A DNA stretch of 64,000 bases from positions 159,417,850 to 159,481,849 of the forward strand of contig OX465283.1 of the NCBI GenBank assembly GCA_949987705.1, read 5' to 3'. Each line of letters begins with the position of its first letter. The first letter of the stretch is position 1. Positions 35,218 through 47,699 of this stretch are shown piece after piece. The notes under the pieces are model-generated. The model was not told the origin of the DNA, did not search any database, and was given only the letters and a program-made list of their open reading frames with translations. A program made the position numbers and the translations under genes. Source of the DNA: Thereva unica. Its lineage: Eukaryota > Arthropoda > Insecta > Diptera > Therevidae.

Positions 35218-35518
35218 ATTGTGATTGAGGATATAAATGAGCGGGTGTTGGGGGTTTTAAACGAACAGAGTACTAGATTAGCTAGAAATCTATGTCATTT
35301 TAGAATTTTTTGTTGAAGTTAATATTAAGTTCCAGAAAAAAAGGAGTAAGCTAGGGTGCACATTAAGCTGTATCATGCAGTAAACGCAGAGCCGGACAGC
35401 ATGGGAAAAAACTGCGTCACCCAATTGGCTAAACACATTGGCGAGCAGTTTTAATAGACAGTTTAACGACAGCGGTTTTTAGATGGAGGAATATTTAAAT
35501 TTATTAAGCTCTGAGTCA

Positions 35519-35770
35519 GGGGCCAGTTCGTGTATGTCGAAAACGAAAATTTTTTTTCGTCTCGGGTTCGCGTAGGTCGAAAAATTGAAAATTTTCATCT
35601 GAAGCCGACGAAGGACACTCGAAAGGTCTTGGGTTATCGAGTTTTTGCATTAGGACACGAACAATTTTCTTTCGACCTATGCGAACGCTAAAATTTTCGT
35701 CGACAAAATTTTTCGACTTCAATTTTTTTTTCGTACGATTATCGTCGTTCGTCATACACGAACCGGCCCC
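35519..35770. mobile_element. MITE with GGGGCC(A/G)GTTCGTGTATG ends
   Basis: The left GGGGCCAGTTCGTGTATGTC and right CATACACGAACCGGCCCC are inverse with one change. The interior is rich in 'cgaaaatttt' and 'gtcgaaaa', which also pair across the centre. 252 bp, no frame on biological grounds. Confidence 0.85.
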
Positions 35771-36999
35771 ACGATTGGATGAGGAATTTAAAAATTTATT
35801 ACCTATATACTTATGCAAAATTCTTTCATTTAAAAAAAAAGTTCGTACGCGGCACGTGTCACAAAGTTTCTATGCTCAATCCACAACTATCTTGAATCCT
35901 GCGCCTGACCTAGGATTTGTGCCACCTGCCCTGGGTTGCAAATCGCGAGTCCCCATTAAAAAGCATGAGACACAGAAACCGGCCTAAATATGTAAGCACT
36001 AAAATCGGAATAACTAGTTTTCATTAAGGTTAATTTTTTTAAATCACTTGCGGCGTAGTTCTAGTTTTGATCATCGCTAAATAAAAACCTTAAGGGTGAT
36101 CCACACAATTTAAGAATTCAACAGAAATTTAGGGAGTTTATTTGAAATATACTCAAACTTGTTTCTGTGCGATCACTGGTCGAAGAGTCCACTTTGGACG
36201 AACCCACTCCACCTCTACGTTAAATTCCATAATGCACCATAATGCGATCACTGCCCAAATTTCAAAACTAAAATGTCAGATGCCATTGAAGATTGAGCAC
36301 TGATATGAAAGAAGGCGGTGCTGTGTGAATGTCAATGAAAAATTCATCACGGAAGCCACTGACACGAAAAGCATCGGCGCCGTAGTGTCACGGATATGTG
36401 TAGATCTACCTTTATCCGTATTCGACGCACTTTCCTTGGCGATTTAGCAGTCGTTATTTTTGCTGCTTGTATGCAGCGCACGTAATGAACGCTGGGCTGG
36501 GTAGGTACAGGTGTAGGCTGTGTTTGGACTATTGATGACATTGTAATAACGCAGAGTACTTATTAACAAAGTTGTGGAGTGGAGAGATTTAGTTGCTCTA
36601 AAAGCACCTATTTGTCAGATTTAAAGCAAAAGCCACAGTGTTTTAGGATCATTCAAAAGGAACAACGTAGCAATAGCTATGCTGGTTGAAAGAATAGGAA
36701 CGATATCAATCATTCGAGCTGAATGATCGGTCTAGGCCCAAATTAGCAGATTTTAGCCAATAACGGAAAACTTTACTTATTATATAGTTAAAGTCAAATG
36801 GTATTAAACTTATGCCAGTCGCCTAGTGAGTCCGAAACAGAAGACTGTAGATTACGGAATGAAGAATAGATGGCGCTGAATTGGTAAAGAGAAAATTGCT
36901 TCTAAACAAAATTGAAAGTTATAACTTCAAAAATATGTTGTACTTCTAAAGTACAGTTGGAGAATCCCTTCACTCACACTAATTTAAAAAAAAAAACAA
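35771..36999. other. Intergenic, nothing recognised
   Basis: Short open frames on both strands (for example 36347-36541 minus) show no motif. Confidence 0.35.
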
Positions 37000-38084
37000 T
37001 GAATCTGTCATTTACACCTTTTGTACATATTTTGCATAATAAAAACAGCCTAAATAACATATTTTTGTTTTAAGCGCAGATCATGAATCTTAAATCTGGT
37101 GTGTTTGCAATATAGTGCTTCTTATTTTTTTTGTTTGTTTTGTTTATTTTAACAATTACTTTAAATTAAAAAGGATTAATGTAAAAATTATATATTTTTT
37201 GCGTAAAAAACTACACACTAATAGCTTTTAATAAGGCTCTTGGAACTTGGCAACTTAACAATAATGCTTCTTTCCCCTTTTTTGTTTGTTTTTTCTAAAA
37301 AGCGTCTAAAGCGTCTTTTTTTTATTTTCTTAAATAGCATCTGTATTCATTTTTTGTATAAAATTTCCATTTCAGATGAAATATCGAGAAGGATTGTATT
37401 TTTTTGTTTTGGCTTACATTTAGAGAAGGGTTTTTGGGGATGGGGTATTATTATTTTTTTTGAAAGTTTTTTTTATAATATATTTACACTTTTTTTTTTG
37501 TTGTGTAGTTTTAAATTTCTTATTTAACATTTTTGTTTTAAAAAAAATTAGAATAATATTGAATTATATAAAATCGTTTTATGAACAAAATGAATATGTC
37601 TTTTTGTTTATTATTATAGTTAATAACAATATTTTTAATTTGTGTACTGTTGTAAGCTCATGTTTTTTTTTTGAATTGGGGTTTTGTTTAAAAAGATGTT
37701 TTTCTTTTTTTTTGTTTTTATATAAAGTAAAATTGTTTATAATTATTGTAATGCAAATAGTAGAATTACGATTATTTTTTTTTTATTTTATTTAGCTTAC
37801 AATCGGAAAAGTCTACAATATTTTTTATATTAATCCAAAATAAAACTATACAAGGACTCAAAGTCCTTGGGCAATATATAATCTTTATTTTATTTTTTTT
37901 AATTTTTTTCGTCGGATTTTGATTTTTTCAATTTTTGTTTTTTAGATTTGCATTTCAAAATTGCTTGTTTTTTTATACTATCCTACATCAGTAAATGTGT
38001 ATAAGAATTTTTTTTTATCAATGTTTTTTTGTTTATAATTTTTTTTTTTTTTGGTAAATGCGTTTCATCATATTTTTGAGTTGT
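37000..38084 (-). other. Probable 3' UTR of the distal zinc-finger exon
   Basis: Directly after the stop of the minus-strand exon lies about 1 kb of A-rich (on the minus strand), transposon-free sequence, with several TTTATT words on the + strand that read AATAAA on the transcript strand (for example near 37.88 kb). This fits a long 3' UTR, but its true end cannot be seen. Confidence 0.4.
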
Positions 38085-38545
38085 TTAACTTAACTTAAGA
38101 AGTCTGTCAGGATGTTTGACACGTAGATGAGAGCGTAAAGTATCAATCCGACTATATGTGGCAGGACAATAAGGACATATAGAACGTTGTGCTGTATGTG
38201 AATGATAGTGATGCCATCTATTTGTAACTTCTTTACCGCATGACCGGCATTGCCACATTGACCCAGGCGCTGGTGACGGCGTAAACATATTATGATACGA
38301 CATCTGATGATGAGAGTTTGGTGTTGTTGATGTTGTCGAGCCAACCGATTGTTGTGACTGCTGGGATAATTGATGCTGCAGATGACCACCACTAGAATTT
38401 CCACGATATAGATGACTTGATGGATGATGAACTTGTAGACTGTAATCGCCTCGCATCGCTGAAGATAAATGCATTGGGGATGGAGGTGGTGATGATGAGG
38501 ATGTTGTTGATAAGGGTGTTGTCAAACGATGATGTCCCCCCGGCC
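38085..38545 (-). CDS. fru: fruitless, distal alternative 3' exon encoding a C2H2 zinc-finger pair
   Basis: The exon starts after a strong acceptor (GGTTACAG at 38546-38553) with two bases completing a split codon, then 152 codons and TAA. The protein has a low-complexity Ser/Thr/Gln/His stretch (residues about 1-85). Finger 1 is CRSCGKEVTNRWHHYHSH and finger 2 is CPYCPATYSRIDTLRSHL-RVKH (C-x2-C-x12-H-x4-H). It ends RLLKLS. This fingers-at-the-end layout with the RWHH-HSH and YSRIDTLRSH signatures is what I know from an alternative Fruitless C-terminus (B/C class; the letter is not settled). Fru is a BTB zinc-finger transcription factor specifying male-type neural circuits; alternative 3' exons give different DNA targets. 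The common exons lie off the right edge. lola-like BTB genes are the main alternative. Confidence 0.82.
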
Positions 38546-40199
38546 CTGTAACCAACAAACACACCAAAGGGCAATCAGCCCGTAGAACAAGACATGAAGA
38601 CAACAAAAAGTATAATAAAACAAAAAAAAAAATAATAATAATAGTAATAATAATAATAAAAGCACAACTTTTATAGAAATTATGTAGATGACTTTCAAAT
38701 ATAAAAATACAAGCATATAAAAATAAAAGATTCTTTTTTAAAATAAACCTTTTCGTATAGAACAAAAAAAATGTTATTAATTTTTTTCGTTTAAAGTGCA
38801 ATTTATGTTCATGGCTGGTAATTTATTTATTTTACTTGTGTTTTTTCTTTCTCTCTCTCTCAGTTGTTCTAGGCTCAGGATTTTTTTTTTAAATAAAAAC
38901 AAAATTTAAAACATTTCGTTTAGATTATAAAATACAATTCATTTATGTAAAAATTATATTTAAAATAAAATAATAGTCTTTAAAATAATATTTATTTCAA
39001 ATTCTTTGTAAAAAAAATGAAGATTATTGTTTTTGTGGAATTGTAATTGTTTATGTAATTTTTGCTGGTTATTAATTTTTAAATATTTATATTTGCAGAA
39101 TAACTACTTGTCAGAAGTATACTTTATTTGATAAATCATAACATTGATAATGTACAAGTGTTATTCCGCACTTAAGTAATCTTTTTTATAGAGTTCATGC
39201 ATTGTTGTTAAAAAATGGCAGGCGAGATTTTTGCTTATTATTATAGTTGTAAATTATTAATATTTCGACAAAAATCTGTCATCTATAATTTTGTATTTCA
39301 GTTTGTTTTTGTCCATATTTTCATTCAAATTATATTTTTACACAGCGACATTCTAACCGCCGCCATTTGGAAAAAGTCATTTTTTAAGTGAAGTTGACGA
39401 AGCATTTTGAAGGCGTTTTTTTAATCCTCCCTAAAAATGTAGCCGGAAAGTATAAGTTTTATATTCCTTCTGAAAACTAAATATCCAAGCACGCAAGGTG
39501 ACAACGGACTAGTTACCGAACAATGTACAAATTTTATAGAACAAGGGCACCCGAAGAATAATACAAAGAACCCGAAGGAAAAACAAATAGTTCACGGGCT
39601 AAACAGTGATCCAATAAAAATTAAGAACAGAAAGTAAAGAGAGACAGCTGCAGACACGGTGGCATGGTCAGTGAGATGATCTAACCTTCCTTCAGTATAA
39701 AGGAGCAGCATCAATTTCAAGTAGTGTACACACCTTGTGTTAATAATACCAATTGACAACAGTAGCGAACTGGAAATATGGTTGCTTAAAGCTGGCAGAG
39801 TCTATTATAGTCTGTAAAGCCTCTGCAAATCCAACTATCCAAGTAAAGTAAGGATGCATTTTACTACAAAATACATATATGTATGTATGTAGATAGAATT
39901 TCAGAAGGATTTGCGTTACCAACTATGTACCTGTACCGAGTTTCCATGGGAGTCGAGATGAGTTGTGGTTGAGTTGAAAGGACAGTTCAACTCGATTCGT
40001 TTAACCTTTCCATTTTTCGTTGAGTTGAGCAGAGTTAAAAGTTGTGCAGAGTTAACGTTGAACTCTTTAGTGTGTTTGTTTTAACGACGTATAACTCGGG
40101 TTAAACTTCATAGAAACTCAGTAATAGAGTTATCCTCGCCTTGCCATTTGCCAAATAAACAATTAGTTCGAGTTATGTTGTGTTGAGCTATTGACTTAG
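38546..40199 (-). other. fru intron between alternative terminal exons, proximal part
   Basis: AT-rich near the exon, with a TTA/ATA simple-repeat patch at 38627-38660. No gene recognised. Confidence 0.5.
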
Positions 40200-40403
40200 A
40201 TTAAGTGCACTACGCAGCGAAAAATGATAGAATATAATGATAAACACGCATACTCGCTTGGATTTTAAATGGGTGTGTACATAACACTGCTTGCTTTTCT
40301 CTGGCAGAAATATACACGACCATTTAAAACCCCTTCCGAGTTTTATAATTGAGTATGCGCTCTTATGCTCTACTCTATCATCTTAGCTATGTAGTGCACT
40401 TAT
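40200..40403. repeat. Foldback/MITE-like inverted repeat
   Basis: 'taagtgcactacgcag' at the left pairs with 'gtagtgcactta' at the right. Further in, 'gatagaata' pairs with 'ctctatcat' and 'cgcatactc' with 'gagtatgcg'. The arms are about 55 bases with mismatches. No coding content. Confidence 0.65.
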
Positions 40404-40922
40404 CCTAAGATGTCTAAGATGATACTGGCTAACGCCCTGTAGTATAATTTTGTAGCTAGACTGTTGTGGTTTGTAACGGAATCCTTAGAAATACAACCCA
40501 ATGTTGAAGCCTGTTTTGGTTTGTATTAGTTTTGTTTCGGATTAATTACTAGAGTTTTTATTAGATAGCGCCCAAGCCAACATGATTGACTTTTCATATG
40601 CCATTAATGGACTTATTAGCTACAGTCCTAACGAGCTTGAGCTCTATTTCATTTATGATTCCGTCGCAATATTTCAATTATTCTAAGAAATTGAAAATTA
40701 AATACACTGTCAGTATAGAATAGAATGGACGCTCAACAGAACATTTTCAATATCGACAAACATGCGCAAAAGATAGAAATTATTAATACACGCTCGTTCT
40801 TTCTATAGCACGCACTCGTTTCTGCATTTATGGTGTAGCACGCACTCATTTTGTCAAAAGAAAGTTAAACCAAACTAATTTTCTATTTTCGTTCAAAATT
40901 GCAAAGTTTTGTATGAAAAGTA

Positions 40923-41034
40923 GGTACCATTATTTTTTATTGGAATGCCTTGAAATTTTGCGCAAATCGATTTTTTTTGTGAAAAATGAATTCTAAACAA
41001 TTTTCAAGTTATTCCACTAAAAAATAATGGTACC
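40923..41034. repeat. Short inverted repeat (24-bp arms)
   Basis: GGTACCATTATTTTTTATTG followed by GAAT at 40923 is answered by ATTCCACTAAAAAATAATGG followed by TACC at 41011, with one or two mismatches. Loop about 64 bases. Confidence 0.7.
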
Positions 41035-42914
41035 TCTCTGTACCGATTTTCACATCAAATTACGAAATTTTGTATGGCGGATACCAAAAACACCTGTAGT
41101 GAGTACCCTCACTATGCCTATTTTACTTCCAACCGAAACAAAAAAGTTACTGTCAAAATTTCAGCAAAAACGATTGGTTAGTTTCCGAGTCTATACCGTA
41201 CAGACAGTTTTATGTATATATCGATGTCAGATTTTCATCCGTAAAGCTTGTTTTATTAGCTCATAATAATCTGAGTTCTCTTTCCAGCAAAATTGTAGGT
41301 ACTGATGCCCAAATTATGCCATTTAAAGCAGTACTTGAATAGATGGATACAATTATGCTCGTTACCAATGTGGCACACCGAACAGTCGGACAAAATTTTA
41401 TATTACCGTAGCCTTTACAGCAAAGGTTTCATTTAACATTTTGACATTTTGGCGATTTCTGGGGTGAAGTGACATTCATATTGACTAAGATCATGAATAC
41501 ACGGTTCGTATAAGAATGAACTCTTGTGACGAATTTTTGAAGGTAGAAATGATGGTGGGAAACACATTTCTCACAAGTTCGGCACGAATGTTCGTTTCTT
41601 CACAGCTTTCGTCTAGCCTGGCATATAATACCTCATGTTCATCATGAATTCAAATACGTAATGGATGCTTTCCATTTAAACACAGCGACATACAGTGTGT
41701 ATAATTGGGTGTTCCATCATTGTTTAAATATATGTATTTCTCCCGGCTGTGCACATCTGTGTCGTTGATGAAACATGATGCTCTAACAGACAATATTTGG
41801 CTGTATTCGTTATTTCTCTTTTGAAGTTCAACGAAAAATGCATGCTTGTGTAAATTGGCTCATTGGGAGAAAACAATAGACCTAAAAAAATTTGAGAAAA
41901 CGAAAGCTTGAAATCAAACAAATAGTTAATTGATTATGAAAAGTTCGTCTTGTATGTTGCTGCTTATGCGCTAGCCATTGCCTGGACAGTGTAGACACTA
42001 AGCCTTGGCCATTTTTCATGGCAGATCTCATGGCTAACTCGATGGAAAGCCATTTGCCATGAATTTGGCCATAATTTGACGTTTGTTCAAACAAGTATGG
42101 CGGAAAGTTTAGTTTGATTCGGTACATTCATATACGTATTTTTATAATTCTGAAAATATTTACACATTTATTAAATGTCGTCGATCAAAATAGAATAGAC
42201 TCGGTTTCTTCTAGTCTACTGAAAAAAGACGCGTCAATCAGTAACTTTTATATATTGTAGAAAACATTCTATTGTGGTCGACATTCATGATACCAGCTAT
42301 AGACTTTAAGTCTGTTCGACTATAAGTCTATAGGGAATAGACTCTCGCGATGAATATCTAACAAGCTGTTCCACCGAAACTACCGCCCTTAAGGTGCGTT
42401 TTCACGGGCAATTTTGGTATAATTTAGGTCTGAAGGAATTCAAATTAAGGGCAGAGGGGTTTTTATTTGAATATTCTCACTAAGTATAGCTGCAGTTTTG
42501 TTCACTCGCTACGCTGAGTAGAATTATTCATAGTTTTCATTATAAAGGATGAATAAACAATCATTGAGCACAAATGGATTATCGAAAAATAACATCATAT
42601 TTGCGAAAATTACAATTATACCAAAGTAAACGTTTTGCTTAACTCTACCATACTTTTAAGTACAATCTAAAATTAGTATTTCGTAAGCTGTTTTCTTTTT
42701 TTAAGATAAAAATATATAATTTGCGGTTTATGCAGTTTTGTTTGACGAAAGTTATCCCTCATTATTTAAGCTCAGTTTCAAGGATTACGATTAAGACGTA
42801 CATATGTAATAAGGGAATGGTAAAATTAACTCCTTGAAACAAGAAAGTTACTCAACTTTTGCTATAACAAATAGTGTCATAGTACATTTTCTTCTCGCCA
42901 GATGCCAGCATCTT
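41035..42914. other. fru intron, nothing firm
   Basis: Open frames around 41.0-42.1 kb lack motifs. 42.29-42.34 kb has a small 'tatagactttaagtc' inverted/tandem patch. Confidence 0.35.
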
Positions 42915-43015
42915 CATAAACGCAAAACTGCCACAACACTGCAGAATTCAGCTATAGTCTTCCAATTGCCGAATTTTGCAATGGTGCAGTCGTGAATTTA
43001 TGAAAATACCCTTTT
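42915..43015. repeat. Diverged second copy of the 7.7-kb hairpin family
   Basis: 'actgcagaattcagctatag' here and 'tgcagaattcagctacag' at 7.69 kb, followed by 'ccgaattttgcaatggtgca' and 'gtcgtga', keep the same order and the same foldback design. Arms are about 45 bases with mismatches. Confidence 0.65.
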
Positions 43016-44408
43016 TTAAGACTTCAAAGATTTTTCTTACAAATTTGTTATCGAATGAAATTTGTTGATATTATGACATTAGTTTGGGGTTAAAGCAATT
43101 CAATTTACCTCAACCTATATATTTACTATATTTAATGAATTTTATAAATAAATATGGGTAAATTTACAATAAATATGATAAGCGAGATTCACATTTAATT
43201 TACCACGAAAATTTAAATTTCATAAAAAAAAATCTGAATTAATATTATACTTCAATAAAATTAACAGCCATGAACAATGGAGCTGGTTTTGACTTATTAC
43301 AAATTTTACATATTGTCTAACATGCAAAGTTATTATTGTCATATAATATTTATTTTATAGGTATTTTGTTTTTTCGATATTAATCATCTTTTCATCTTTT
43401 TATGAGGGAAAGAAAAAAATAATAAAAAAATGAAAATAATAAAATAAAAACAATTAATATTAACTAAACCTATAACGTTTATAAAATATTATACTAAAAT
43501 TTTTATTTTTTTATTAGTTTTACTCAAAAAAAGAAATTTTTGTTTTTTAGCTAGATAAATAAAAAAAATACTTAAATATATTATTATGAGTAAATAAAAA
43601 CCAAATAAAATTTATGTTGGCAAATAAAGAATATTCCTGAAATTATTTTATTTGTTTATTTTTTTGCAGTTCTAAAATAACTAAAAAGCGAAAATATGAA
43701 TTTTAACAACAAAAAATAATAAAAATTTCTTATTTAAAGTAGAAAATACAAAAGATATATACTGAAAAGTATCTAAATAAATACCTACAGATTTTTTTTA
43801 CTAGATACTACGAGATATTAAAGAAAGTAAGGTCTGAAGTTTGAATAAGTAAATCATTCTCAAAAGTAGCTTTACATACTGCATGTTTTTTGGATACGGG
43901 AAAATATGCTGGTATTTACGAAGGTAGGCTTTTTTTAAAAAATTAGAAAATATAGTCACCAATTATTACGATTGCCACACATTAATTAAAATCCTATTGG
44001 TGATTAAAATGAACAAATTTTGGACACATCAACTACCCATTTATGGTTGTGTCGACATTGAAAACCACACAAAGTATTGGTTCGTATTGTCGATGTTTTT
44101 TGAATGAGCTTAGACATTGTCAAATAGAGAATATATCTTGTAGCTAGCAGATAAAACGCCAAAAAGCAACTTTGATGAATAAGCCAACATATGATGACAT
44201 AATTGAATGGACAATTCGATCAACATTAACTAATTTTTGTTACTAAACAAATTATAAAATAGCAATAGTGTTTTCGTTTACTCAATTGTACTCTTTGAAA
44301 TTGCAGAAGTCAGAATTCATACAGGGTCGTCCAGAATATTAGTATTAACATTTAGTATTGTAAATGCTTGTACTTCGGAACTTGACGAAAGTCGAGTCAT
44401 GTTTCGTG
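43016..44408. other. fru intron, AT-rich block
   Basis: Very AT-rich from 43.13 to 43.85 kb without transposon ends; no gene. Confidence 0.4.
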
Positions 44409-44561
44409 ACAAGCCGTTTGAATTGAAGAAAGTGACGTTGCAGTCAAATTACGACTTTTAGCACAGAGACTTAGAGTTGAAATGCTAAGTTGAGTTTAGG
44501 CCTCTGTACTAAAAGTCGTGATTCTATTGAAAATCACTTTCTTCAACTCACACGACTTGTC
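44409..44561. repeat. Imperfect foldback repeat
   Basis: 'gacaagccg..gaattgaagaaagtga' pairs with 'tcactttcttcaactca..cgacttgtc'. Inside, 'acgacttttagcacagag' pairs with 'ctctgtactaaaagtcgt'. The centre is near 44485. Confidence 0.75.
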
Positions 44562-47016
44562 GTGTCGTGAGGAATTTCAACACAGGGGGCTTTCGTTTTA
44601 GATACCAAACCTGATATTCGACGCATTCAGTTGATTTTTATGTTAACTAAACAATAGGTCGTATAAATAAGATACAACTACTTACTATAAACAAAAGTAA
44701 AAAAGAAAATGGATGGTACTACAATAAATACAATACTGTAAACTAAAGAAACGTAGTAATAATAATCACTCCAAATAGAGTTATTTGTTCGACAACAAAA
44801 CCAGATTTAGAATGTATCTAGTTGACCAAGTTAGTTATGTTAACAGCGAGGGACTTCACGCGAACTCATTGAAATCATGTTCAACGAAACAAAATACAAC
44901 GAAACTTCAATCAACGAAGTACATAGCATTGTAAGATTTAACTAGGGTCTTCTTAAGATGAGACAAGAAAAATTCAAAGCACTTCTTTTAAAAGGACCCC
45001 GCACCATTTCTATGGAAAAATCGCTTTCGGTGAATTTTCTCGAAATTTTCATAGCTCCCAACATGTAGATCAAAAGTCGCAATGGGCACAAAGCCACATC
45101 ACTCCTCCTTCACCACCAAAAATTTCCCTCAAAAGGTTAGGGGGATATAGCTGATTTCGCAATGTAAAACAGTTTATTCTTGTAGTCCATCCAATGGCTA
45201 CCCCAAACAACCACCCCTTTGACTCTTCAAGCACCCACCAACAAACCCCTCTCCTCTCTCGATGCCCCACCCCCACCACGATCCATCCTACGGATTTTTC
45301 TGATTACCGAATTTCCCTGTAAGCAACCCACGACCCTTCAATCTCTAACACATCAACATCTAACTTTCATGTAGATCCATGAAGGATACAAGCGCTCGAA
45401 ATGGCGCTACATTTGTATGTTTACCCCTAAATATCAATAAAATTCACTTAAATAACATTTTTTAATCATCTAAAAATAGATACGTCAATAAAAACCACAC
45501 CGAAAATACAATTGTCAAACTACGAAAAATTTCGGTTTCCTACGAAAAAGAGAAAACGTGAAATTTGCTCAATTTCGATTCGAAAACATTTTGAAATGTC
45601 AAATAGAAAAGGTGGTATAGTATGATTTTCGATTATTGTGAATCGAGTCGATTACATACAATCGATGACAGTTCACGACAGTTCATATTTCTGTTAGTTT
45701 GGAGAAAAATAAAGGTTAGTTTTTTTTATATTTAGATGACTTCTTTAAATTTATATTTAATTTAAACAGATTTTAATTTCAACTTAAACAAAAACTAATT
45801 AAAAACAAAAAGGAACTGAAAAAGGCCTTGGCGAAATGTATTACAGCCTTTCACTCATTTAGTTTAGAAGAGGGCGTGGTTAGAGTTCAGCTAAAACAAC
45901 TACAACTAAATCGATCGTTTTTCAATATTTATTTTTATTTTCGATATTTATTTTATTTCAACACAAACTATTTTTGCATTGACATTTAAATTTCCTCCCA
46001 AACAATTTATCAAAATGAGATATTCGTTTCGACCAATCTTTACCACAATCGAATCAGATTTCTACCCACAGATTTCAGGTGGGTACTGTATAACTTATAT
46101 TCTAATAAAAGAATGTTTCGTATTTTTAATTTTAATGTTTTTCAGGAGACATATCCAATTTTATTGTGTCCGTCGCTTAACTTCGGAATTTGATATAAGA
46201 AACTTATTTTTTTTCCCTATTTTATTATGATTTTGAAATTTTTTCTGTAGTAAATTTCAAAAAAATTAAAATAATAAAATAAAAATTCATTTTTACTTAT
46301 GTAAATTAGGAACTGTTTTTGGTCGATTGCAGCGCCATCTACCGCAAATCGAAAAAAATGTCTCAGACAAAATGTTTGTCTTTTTTCTGACAAATTCAAA
46401 TCTGCAAAAAAATTAGGGGTTTACATTTGATCTTTTAAAGTTGCACCCCCTACCCCTAACAGAGGGTAAGGGGTGGGGGTGTTCTTGGTATGGCTGGATA
46501 GAGTTTCAAAAAATATTGAATACGTGTTTTTTTGTTCGGGCTTTTTTTTTGAAACTCTTCAGAATAATCAGTCTGGAACACCCTGTATATCGACATTTTT
46601 TTGTTCCGAGCTTTGTTTGTATTGTAATTAAAATGAAATCATCCTCTAAGATAACAACTAATATTACATGTTGCCCGTTAATATCGCATTCAATCAAACT
46701 CTGAATTCACGACAGACAAACGTGTGCTTATGACATGATGTACCAAATCCCTTTAAAAGATGGCGAAATTTGGAAGAAGGAGAAGTAGATACTCTATGGC
46801 CTATAAGTATGAAACAAACATTTCATTTTTGAATCGTTTAGTAATTGGCGATCATTTTTAAAAGTTCACGGTAAGCAATATTTTTTAAGGGGTTTTTAAG
46901 TAAATCATAGTGGCAAGTGGTAAATTCCTGTCTGGATTCTGGATTCACCCCTGATTTTGACAACCTACTGTCGTTCACTTGTATCTTCAATACTGCTCTC
47001 CCGTGTATCGGCATGT
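44562..47016. other. fru intron, nothing firm
   Basis: No recognised gene. C-rich patch at 45.2-45.3 kb. 45.6-45.9 kb has 'aatcga' words similar to those near 10.6 kb. Confidence 0.35.
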
Positions 47017-47063
47017 TAACGAATGATCATTCAAATGGATGACGCTGGAAGAATGATCATTCG
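47017..47063. repeat. GAATGATCATTC hairpin, copy 1
   Basis: 'aacgaatgatcattc' and 'gaatgatcattcgtt' flank an 18-base spacer. The same arrangement, diverged and inverted, is at 59.86-59.90 kb. Confidence 0.7.
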
Positions 47064-47699
47064 TTCGTGCCCGTGTATTAAGAAATTCGTGTTTCAAGTT
47101 TACCCGAGATAAAGCCAGCAATCAAGAGATTGAGAATATGATTTATAACTTTTTTAAAGTCCTCTCTTAAGATGAAAGCGATTTATATGTGTCATCGCTA
47201 AGTTTCTTCAATGATTTACGAATAAATTCAAGATCTCATAATTATTCCCTTTTTACCAAAATATGAATTATAATGAAAAAAGTTTTTATTTATGAAGAAA
47301 GTAGTTAATGTTTTTCTTGCTGTCCAAGCAGTCCAAGTTATGTTATAAAATACTCTGTTCAGCAGATTCTTAAGCAGATGGGACTTTGTCTTGTAAAATG
47401 TTGTTGCATTTCTTTTTGTTTTCCAGCTGCTTGAATCCATTTGCATTTTTGTTGATCAGTTTGTAGACTATGTATCTTTCAAATGTCTTATAGTTTTATC
47501 TAGATCTATAATTCAAAATGATGTCACTAAGGCCTAACATTTTCTTTCAATACGAAATTTGGTAAAAGTTAAAAGTGTAATAATATTTTAGTGGTCTTTT
47601 TATGTTTATACTTTCTTTCAAGTGGTTAAATTATCCAATGACATTTCAAAATTAATTGTAAATGTCATTTGGTTAATATTGACAAGAATTTTGTAAAAA

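Noticed and set aside
37240..37795. Plus-strand frames next to the distal fru exon
   Set aside because: Composed of Phe, Leu, Ile and Lys from T-rich sequence; better explained as antisense of a 3' UTR.
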